From the NCBI GenBank assembly GCA_945861865.1, contig CAMAWN010000014.1:1-55244 (forward strand): DNA of 55,244 nt. The letters are read 5' to 3'. The position numbers and the translations under genes were made by a program. The notes below the pieces were generated by a model that worked only from the letters and a program-made list of their open reading frames with translations, was not told where the DNA came from and made no database searches. Below, in pieces: positions 50,321 through 55,244 of this stretch (positions within the stretch are counted from its first letter, which is position 1; every line of letters starts with the position of its first letter). The DNA comes from Candidatus Kuenenia stuttgartensis. Lineage in GTDB: Bacteria; Planctomycetota; Planctomycetia; Planctomycetales; Planctomycetaceae.

Positions 50321-50815
50321 TTACGGCACAGTCGCCAGCAAATCTTCCACGAGTTTCAACAGCGTTTCGTGGGTCATCGTCAGATCGACTTGATCTCGAC
50401 CGCATTGAGCGGGATCGGAATGGAATCGTCGCAGGACGAAGTGGCCGCCCGATTGGCACTGCAACAGCACCTCGTAGTACTTCGCTCCGCCGGCGCGGAG
50501 GTCGGGCGACTTCGAACGGATGAGGACTTGCTGTGTCGTCGGGTCGAACTCCAACGGACCAATGTTTTCGAGGAGATAGGTGATCCGCTTCGAAAGGTCT
50601 TCGGCCCAGTGTTCGAGCATTGCAAACGAAGCTCCCACGAGACGCGGCACATCCATGCGCAGTTCGCGAAACGCGCAGCTCAGCGTATCGACGATCGTGA
50701 AATCGACCGACATGTCCACGCCATCGGTTGTGGGCAGAGTGACCGTCGTCGGCTGCGTCGAATTCATTCCGATCAGCCGCAGAAGTTCTTGCGAAAGGAT
50801 TTGGCTCAGGCTCAT
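50321..50815 (-). CDS. Conserved-looking hypothetical protein
   Basis: This 164-residue soluble protein starts at ATG 50813-50815 with a strong GGAGGTG ribosome binding site. There is no signal peptide or transmembrane segment. It has predicted mixed alpha/beta content, with VDLTMTHETLLKLVEDLLAT at the C-terminus and LIRSKSPDLRAGGAKYYEVL in the middle. I do not recognise a family. Good ribosome binding site, sensible length and codon usage argue that it is real. It is divergent from nothing; SpoVR lies upstream on the same strand, 325 bases away. Confidence 0.7.
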   Translation of the reverse strand: MSLSQILSQELLRLIGMNSTQPTTVTLPTTDGVDMSVDFTIVDTLSCAFRELRMDVPRLVGASFAMLEHWAEDLSKRITYLLENIGPLEFDPTTQQVLIRSKSPDLRAGGAKYYEVLLQCQSGGHFVLRRFHSDPAQCGRDQVDLTMTHETLLKLVEDLLATVP

Positions 50816-51140
50816 GTCACACCTCCCGGTGTGGGACTGAAACGGACGAAGGGCGAGAGGCTTGTCGCGGCTGCGCGGCCGACGACGAGCACCTCGCCCT
50901 TCGATGTTCAGTTCGGAAAGATCATTGCGGCTTGCGTCGTGCGAACCGCGGAAGGCGGGAAGATCTGGAACGCTTACGCCATTGATGCTCGTGCTATTTG
51001 GTCAGAAGTTGCGCCCATGCGTCAACAGGGATTTCTCGGTGTCTTCTCTAACGGTTCGGCAGTCGTGTCGGATTTGACGAGCCGATTTTCGTCAATCCGG
51101 CATTTGTCGCCGGAAACCACGCGGTGCAATCGCGCAGCTT
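50816..51140. other. Spacer between SpoVR and the hypothetical gene
   Basis: No gene is seen in these 325 bases. An 11-base perfect inverted repeat CGAAGGGCGAG (50847-50857) / CTCGCCCTTCG (50893-50903) with a 35-base loop lies near the hypothetical gene start. It might be a leader structure or part of an interspersed element. No promoter was assigned. Confidence 0.6.
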
Positions 51141-52676
51141 TTATGGCTTTTGCCGCATCTCGTGGTTTGTTCCGTCGAACGAAATCACGGCCGGCTTCTC
51201 ATCCACAATGGTTTCGATGTGGACCGGGCGGCCCCAGATGCGTTGCAGATTCGCGAGCGTGTCACGGGCATAGTCGTGCTTCAACTCCGCCCATTGGAAT
51301 TGGTGCTTGAGATACAGCTCGCCACGGTTCTTGTAGTTGCCGTCGGTGACGTAGATGAACGGCCGGCCGTGATTGGCGAGGCTCGTCAGCATCTGTTGCT
51401 TGATCTCTTGGAACTGCCGCGAAGCGATCTCGTAGTTGTCGTTCCCGTCGTTGTAGGCAAAGCTGAAGAGCTTGTGCTTCTGACAGAACTCCGGGGTCAA
51501 GTAGGCGTCGATGAATGTCACGTCGTTGTGGATTCGGCGGATCTCGAAGATCTTCTTGCGGCCAAGCTTCAGATCCTTGTCCCAACGCCGCTTCTCATCG
51601 TAGTCGTCGCACGTTTCCCAGTCGTGACCGAACTGGCCCTTGTCCCAACGCTCTTCGATATCGCGGTACAACTCGATGCCGATTTTGTACGGGTTCAGCC
51701 GATTCGGGCTCATCGCCATCGTGCCGGAGTGATGGTCGGCGTAGTCGATGACCTCCCCGTCGCTCAGGCCGAACGTCGTCATGATCGTCGAGTGCCAGTA
51801 GCTGGCCCACCCTTCGTTCATGATTTTCGTCTGAGCTTGCGGAGCGAAGTAGTACGCCTCGTCACGGACGATCTGCAGGATGTCATGCTGCCACGGCTTG
51901 AGTGGCGCGTGCTCCAGCAGGAAGAGCAACAAGTCACGCTCCGGTTCCGGCGGGAAGGTGCGCGGCTCTTCTTTCTTTTTCTGTTTCGCCTTCTGATCCT
52001 GATCCGCTTTTTCGAGGGCAGCTCGCGGGTTGATGAAGTCGTCCATGTAATCCTTGGACGGCAGCTTGCCCGGCGTGTCGTTCGTTTCGTCGTCCTCGTT
52101 GCTCTTGCCGATCGGGCTGGCGGCGGACGAGGTGACGTGTTCATCGCGTCGGAGAATGTGCGGAGCGTGCGGATCGACCAAGTCTTCCAACGACAGGCAG
52201 GCGTCGAGGAAGGCTTCGACTTCCTCGTGACCGTAGCGGTCGATGTAGCGATGCACGCGAGCGGCGTGATTCGCCATCTCGTCAAGCATCTTGCGATTCG
52301 TCGGTTGGAACCAGGCGTTGTTCTTGAAGAAGTCACAGTGCCCGTAGACGTGAGCGATGACCAGCTTCTGATCCATCAGCGAATTCGACTTCAGCAGATA
52401 GGCGTAGCACGGATTGGTGTTGATCACCATCTCGTAGATTTTTTGCAGGCCATACTCGTAGCCCTTCGAGAGTTCGTCGTATTGCGCCCCGAACCGCCAG
52501 TGCGGGTAGCGGACAGGGAATCCACCGAACGCGGCGAGCATCGACATCTCGTCGTAATCGACGACTTCGAAGTTCGTCTCGAAGAAGTCCAGCCCGTACT
52601 CGCGAGCCTTCGCCGACAGCACCTTCTGGACGTCGGCGAGTTCTTGCGGCAGTTCGCGTTGAATGCTGATCGGCAT
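51141..52676 (-). CDS. SpoVR family protein
   Basis: The protein has 511 residues, the usual length. GGAGACC before the ATG supports the start. Characteristic stretches are DYDEMSMLAAFGGFPVRYPH, WRFGAQYDELSKGYEYGLQK and VINTNPCYAYLLKSN, followed by HVYGHCDFFKNNAWF, NEGWASYWHSTIM and YADHHSGTM. SpoVR proteins are linked in other bacteria with the PrkA kinase and YeaH (DUF444); neither is present here. A charged, Lys-rich linker (about residues 195-250) is variable. Its activity is not known. Confidence 0.93.
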   Translation of the reverse strand: MPISIQRELPQELADVQKVLSAKAREYGLDFFETNFEVVDYDEMSMLAAFGGFPVRYPHWRFGAQYDELSKGYEYGLQKIYEMVINTNPCYAYLLKSNSLMDQKLVIAHVYGHCDFFKNNAWFQPTNRKMLDEMANHAARVHRYIDRYGHEEVEAFLDACLSLEDLVDPHAPHILRRDEHVTSSAASPIGKSNEDDETNDTPGKLPSKDYMDDFINPRAALEKADQDQKAKQKKKEEPRTFPPEPERDLLLFLLEHAPLKPWQHDILQIVRDEAYYFAPQAQTKIMNEGWASYWHSTIMTTFGLSDGEVIDYADHHSGTMAMSPNRLNPYKIGIELYRDIEERWDKGQFGHDWETCDDYDEKRRWDKDLKLGRKKIFEIRRIHNDVTFIDAYLTPEFCQKHKLFSFAYNDGNDNYEIASRQFQEIKQQMLTSLANHGRPFIYVTDGNYKNRGELYLKHQFQWAELKHDYARDTLANLQRIWGRPVHIETIVDEKPAVISFDGTNHEMRQKP

Positions 52677-52926
52677 GTTCGGTCTCCTTGGTTCCTTCCG
52701 AGAGACGCGCCTTCCTTGACCGTCGAACTATGCCGAGCCAGGCAAGCCCGCGACCGATCGGTGACGACGGACGTTTCGACCCGCCATCGTGTTCCGATCA
52801 CTCCGCTCCATCGGCGGTCAGTCGAGCGGGCAGTAACATACCTGCCAACCCAATCTCGGCGAAGACCGGTTTCGCCAACGACAAGACTCCCGACCCATTC
52901 GGTCAAAACCGCAAAGGAGCCAACTC

Positions 52927-53352
52927 ATGGCCGTGGAAATCGACATCGTTTACGAAGGACAACTCCGCTGTGCGGCGACGCACGGCCCCTCGCACGCGAC
53001 GCTGGCAACCGACGCACCCGTGGACAACCACGGCAAGGGGGAGAGCTTCTCGCCCACCGATCTCGTGGCGACGGCGCTCGGCACCTGCGTGATGACGATC
53101 ATGGGGATCGTTTCTGAACGGAGTCAGATCGATTTGATTGGCACACGTATTCATGTTGCCAAGGAAATGGTGCAGCAACCGATCCGCCGCATCGGTCGCT
53201 TGCCAGTCACGGTGACGATTTCCGCCGACAAAGCCGCAAAGGTTTCCGCCGCCGATCGCACGAAACTCGAAACGGCCGCGAGACATTGTCCGGTGCATCA
53301 GAGTCTGCATCCCGACATCGACTCGCCGATCGAGTTCGTATGGCAAAGCTGA
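52927..53352 (+). CDS. OsmC family thiol peroxidase-like protein
   Basis: The protein has 141 residues; AAAGGAG lies upstream of the ATG. FSPTDLVATALGTCVMTIMG holds the first active-site cysteine and ARHCPVHQSLHPD the second, in the positions expected for OsmC/Ohr-type peroxidases. Such proteins reduce organic or inorganic hydroperoxides using the two cysteines. It is divergent from spoVR over a 250-base spacer that shows no gene or clear repeat. Convergent with rsmA, one base apart. Confidence 0.88.
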   Translation: MAVEIDIVYEGQLRCAATHGPSHATLATDAPVDNHGKGESFSPTDLVATALGTCVMTIMGIVSERSQIDLIGTRIHVAKEMVQQPIRRIGRLPVTVTISADKAAKVSAADRTKLETAARHCPVHQSLHPDIDSPIEFVWQS

Positions 53353-53353
53353 A

Positions 53354-54268
53354 TCAGGTCACGTTCGGCAAAGCGTCACGCAACCGATTGGCCAGCGACA
53401 CGAAAGTCGCGACCTCCAAAGTCTCGGCCCGGACGTCCGGTTTCAGTCCAAGCTCCGCCAGCACGCCGTCGATTGCGCCACGATCGAGCCGGCCCTTGAA
53501 GTGCGATCCGAGAACGACTCGCAGATGCTTGCGGCGTTGCGTGAAGATGCCGCGGACCAGTTCGTGGAAGAATGCTCGGTCGGTGATCGCGGCCCGGCGC
53601 TCGCGGTCAGGGCGGATGCTGAGGATTGCCGACTCGACATCCGGCCGAGGCCAGAAGACCTGCGGTCCGAGTTTTTTCAGCAGCTTGATCTGACACTGCG
53701 ACTGCAACCAGACCGACAACGCTCCGAAATTGCTGCCCGTTTTGGGTTGAGCCGCCATCCGCTGCGCCAGCTCCAACTGAATCGTCACGACCATCCCGAC
53801 CCACGGCAGTTCGGTAGCGACCAGATTCGAGATGATCGGTGTCGCCACGTCGTACGGTAGATTGGCGACCAGCTTCAGCTTGCGCTCCGGATCGGCACTC
53901 AGCTTTTCGTTGACGACGGCGATCACGTCCGGATTGAGTTGATTCTTGCTCTTGAGAGCATCGGCATTGATGAGTGTCACGTTCCGTAGCCCGTCGAGCA
54001 TCTGCTGCGCGAGTCCAAACACTTTCTGGTCGTACTCGACCGTCACGACGTCAGCGGCTTCGCGAGCCAAAAACGTCGTCAGCCCTCCGGTCCCCGTGCC
54101 GACCTCCAGCACGACGTCGTCGGGACCGATGAAGGCTTGATCGGCGACGTACTGCACGATGTTGAGGTCGATCAGAAAGTTCTGACCGAGATCGCCGCGC
54201 GGGAAAAAACCGTGCTGAGCAAACAGCCTCGTCAGATGCGTGCGTGTTTGCCGTTCCGCCTCGTTCAT
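53354..54268 (-). CDS. rsmA: 16S rRNA dimethyladenosine transferase (KsgA/RsmA)
   Basis: The protein has 304 residues. Motifs: GFFPRGDLGQNFLIDLNIV, VVLEVGTGTGGLTTFLAR, VTVEYDQKVF, LINADALK and the catalytic NLPYDVATPIISNL (N-L-P-Y). LARKDLGQNF-like GDLGQNFL is the family entry phrase. It dimethylates two adjacent adenines near the 3' end of 16S rRNA. Its ATG overlaps the ribE stop by four bases (ATGA), so it is translated with the riboflavin synthase gene. Confidence 0.95.
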   Translation of the reverse strand: MNEAERQTRTHLTRLFAQHGFFPRGDLGQNFLIDLNIVQYVADQAFIGPDDVVLEVGTGTGGLTTFLAREAADVVTVEYDQKVFGLAQQMLDGLRNVTLINADALKSKNQLNPDVIAVVNEKLSADPERKLKLVANLPYDVATPIISNLVATELPWVGMVVTIQLELAQRMAAQPKTGSNFGALSVWLQSQCQIKLLKKLGPQVFWPRPDVESAILSIRPDRERRAAITDRAFFHELVRGIFTQRRKHLRVVLGSHFKGRLDRGAIDGVLAELGLKPDVRAETLEVATFVSLANRLRDALPNVT

Positions 54269-54891
54269 GGCGACGCTCCACTCGGGGTTGCGAATGCCAG
54301 CAATTTCGCAACGTACTTTGCCAGCACGTCGGTTTCGATGTTGACCTCGTCGCCAACTTTTCGCTGGCCGAGCGTCGTGACCGTCAGCGTGTGCGGGATC
54401 AACATGACTTGAAAGCTCGTGGCGGTGACTCGAACCAGTGTCAGACTGACGCCATCGACAGCCACCGAGCCTTTCTCAACCATCTGAGCCGCGAGCGACT
54501 CCGGCACGTCAAACGTGTAGTCCGCGAAATCGGCACGCGAGTCGATCGCCGCGACTCGGCCGACACCATCGACATGTCCTTGCACGATGTGCCCGCCGAA
54601 GCGGCCATCGGCCGGCATGGCTCGTTCGAGATTCACCGCGTCACCGATTCGCAGTCGGCCGAGAGTTGTCTTCGCCAGCGTTTCGTGTCCGGCTTGAAAG
54701 CTCCACAACACGCTGTCGGCCGCGACGACCGTCAGGCAGCAGCCGTTAATCGCCACGCTGTCGCCCAGCCGTTTGCTCGGCGGCGCGTTTTCGAGAAAGC
54801 TCGACGGCACCTCGACGACGATCCGCTTCGCGTCCCCTTCATCCGCGAGCGATCGTACCGTCCCCAAGTTCTCGACCAATCCGGTGAACAT
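54265..54891 (-). CDS. ribE: Riboflavin synthase alpha chain
   Basis: The protein has 208 residues in two similar lumazine-binding repeats. MFTGLVENLGTVRSLADEG opens the first. GDSVAINGCCLTVV and GSVAVDGVSLTLV are the matching second strands, and GGHIVQGHVDGVG carries the active-site phrase. It dismutates 6,7-dimethyl-8-ribityllumazine to riboflavin. Its start codon overlaps the upstream pssA stop by one base and its stop overlaps the rsmA start by four, indicating an operon. No FMN riboswitch is seen upstream, though the operon start is outside the window. Confidence 0.95.
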   Translation of the reverse strand: MFTGLVENLGTVRSLADEGDAKRIVVEVPSSFLENAPPSKRLGDSVAINGCCLTVVAADSVLWSFQAGHETLAKTTLGRLRIGDAVNLERAMPADGRFGGHIVQGHVDGVGRVAAIDSRADFADYTFDVPESLAAQMVEKGSVAVDGVSLTLVRVTATSFQVMLIPHTLTVTTLGQRKVGDEVNIETDVLAKYVAKLLAFATPSGASP

Positions 54892-55244
54892 CAGGCATCA
54901 TCCATATCGTCGTGATCGCCATTCACGTCGGTCGTGGTCGGAGCCTCTGGCTTCCAGGCGATTCCCGTCGATGGGCTGGCGGTTGCCGCGACTGGCTGCG
55001 GATGGCCTCGGCGCCACCAGCGCATGACCGATTCGTTCCAAAGTGCTCTCAGCGGCGCGCCAAAAGCAAACCAGCAGCAGAACAACGGCAACGACACCTG
55101 CGGCATCACAAACATCACGGCCAGCGCGAAGACGATCTGGATCAAATGCTGCCGAGGACGCCGGCCACGAATCAGTCGATTGAAGAGATGCGTGTAACGA
55201 ATTCGCGAGACCATCAAGCACGCGACCGCCAACGTGATGAACGG
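54891..55244 (-). CDS. pssA: CDP-alcohol phosphatidyltransferase C-terminus (probable PssA), partial
   Basis: The reading frame is open at the right edge, so only about 117 C-terminal residues are visible. TLAVACLMVSRIRYTHLFNR and LIQIVFALAVMFVMPQVSLP, the latter ending in the helix LPLFCCWFAFGAPLRALW, match the last helices of CDP-diacylglycerol--serine O-phosphatidyltransferase. VSRIRY is a strong marker. The catalytic DGxxAR motif would lie beyond the edge. The end is a Pro/Thr/Asp-rich tail. It is the first visible gene of the operon with ribE and rsmA. Confidence 0.72.
   Translation of the reverse strand, partial: PFITLAVACLMVSRIRYTHLFNRLIRGRRPRQHLIQIVFALAVMFVMPQVSLPLFCCWFAFGAPLRALWNESVMRWWRRGHPQPVAATASPSTGIAWKPEAPTTTDVNGDHDDMDDA

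Noticed and set aside
51150..53117. 655-codon plus-strand frame antisense to SpoVR
   Set aside because: It is long only because of the GC-rich codon pattern of spoVR on the other strand; no domain is recognised and it overlaps osmC out of frame.
54891..55244. FMN riboswitch upstream of ribE
   Set aside because: The upstream sequence is the coding 3' end of pssA with overlapping codons; no RFN-element phrases are visible.

Overview
The window looks like a chromosome segment of a planctomycete (phylum Planctomycetota), fairly GC-rich. The evidence is the set of protein families it carries: three DUF1501 proteins with Tat-like leaders, one DUF1552 protein, DUF1592-type and DUF1549/DUF1553-type planctomycete cytochrome proteins, two DUF1559 prepilin-like genes, and PQQ-like beta-propeller proteins. 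Housekeeping genes (alaS, aroA, purB, secDF, yajC, rsmA, ribE, pssA) are scattered singly or in pairs, which also fits this phylum. No species is named because nothing in the sequence fixes one. No tRNA or rRNA gene and no CRISPR array was found.

Layout. 1-1073: gene-poor, with the start of a coiled-coil protein leaving the left edge, a decayed RTX (calcium-binding) repeat, a terminator and an interspersed palindromic repeat. 1074-7436: outer-membrane barrel protein, GlmU-type uridyltransferase domain, two oxidoreductases, nnrE, and a PQQ-propeller protein. 7437-8539: a graveyard of a REP-like palindrome, a Uma2 nuclease tail, an IS3 orfA piece and an ISAs1 transposase N-terminus. 8540-17823: DUF1501, aroA-rsmB operon, a broken DUF1559 gene, an ALDH7-type dehydrogenase and a large TPR-like protein. 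18022-23533: alaS, DUF1552, a DUF1559 gene split by a slippery A7 tract, and a DUF2306 membrane protein. 23632-33801: a same-strand run of six secreted proteins (DUF1592 cytochrome, metal-binding-like protein, DUF1553 cytochrome, DUF1501, PQQ propeller, BNR-like propeller).

33833-45273: RidA, a subclass-B3-type metallo-beta-lactamase, DUF1501, a secreted alpha/beta hydrolase, purB, a di-heme peroxidase with a beta-propeller protein, a cyanophycinase-like peptidase, metW, an orphan ExbB/TolQ-like channel and a methyltransferase. 45274-46008: repeat-rich spacer with a second RTX remnant. 46009-49799: yajC and a SecD-SecF fusion. 49800-50320: terminator plus a glycosyltransferase remnant. 50321-55244: a hypothetical protein, SpoVR, OsmC, and a pssA-ribE-rsmA operon in which the stop and start codons overlap.

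The most distinctive theme is several families of interspersed palindromic repeats. They sit not only between genes but also inside coding regions: the repeat encodes the last 20 residues of the RsmB-like protein, an internal segment of the same protein, an internal segment of the TPR-like protein, and the tail of a hydrolase. The other notable points are the possible -1 frameshift site in a DUF1559 prepilin-like gene, the glycine/arginine-rich N-terminus on the rRNA methyltransferase, and the large secreted cytochrome/DUF1501/propeller gene run. That run is probably the best candidate for a poorly described system, and its substrate cannot be read from sequence.
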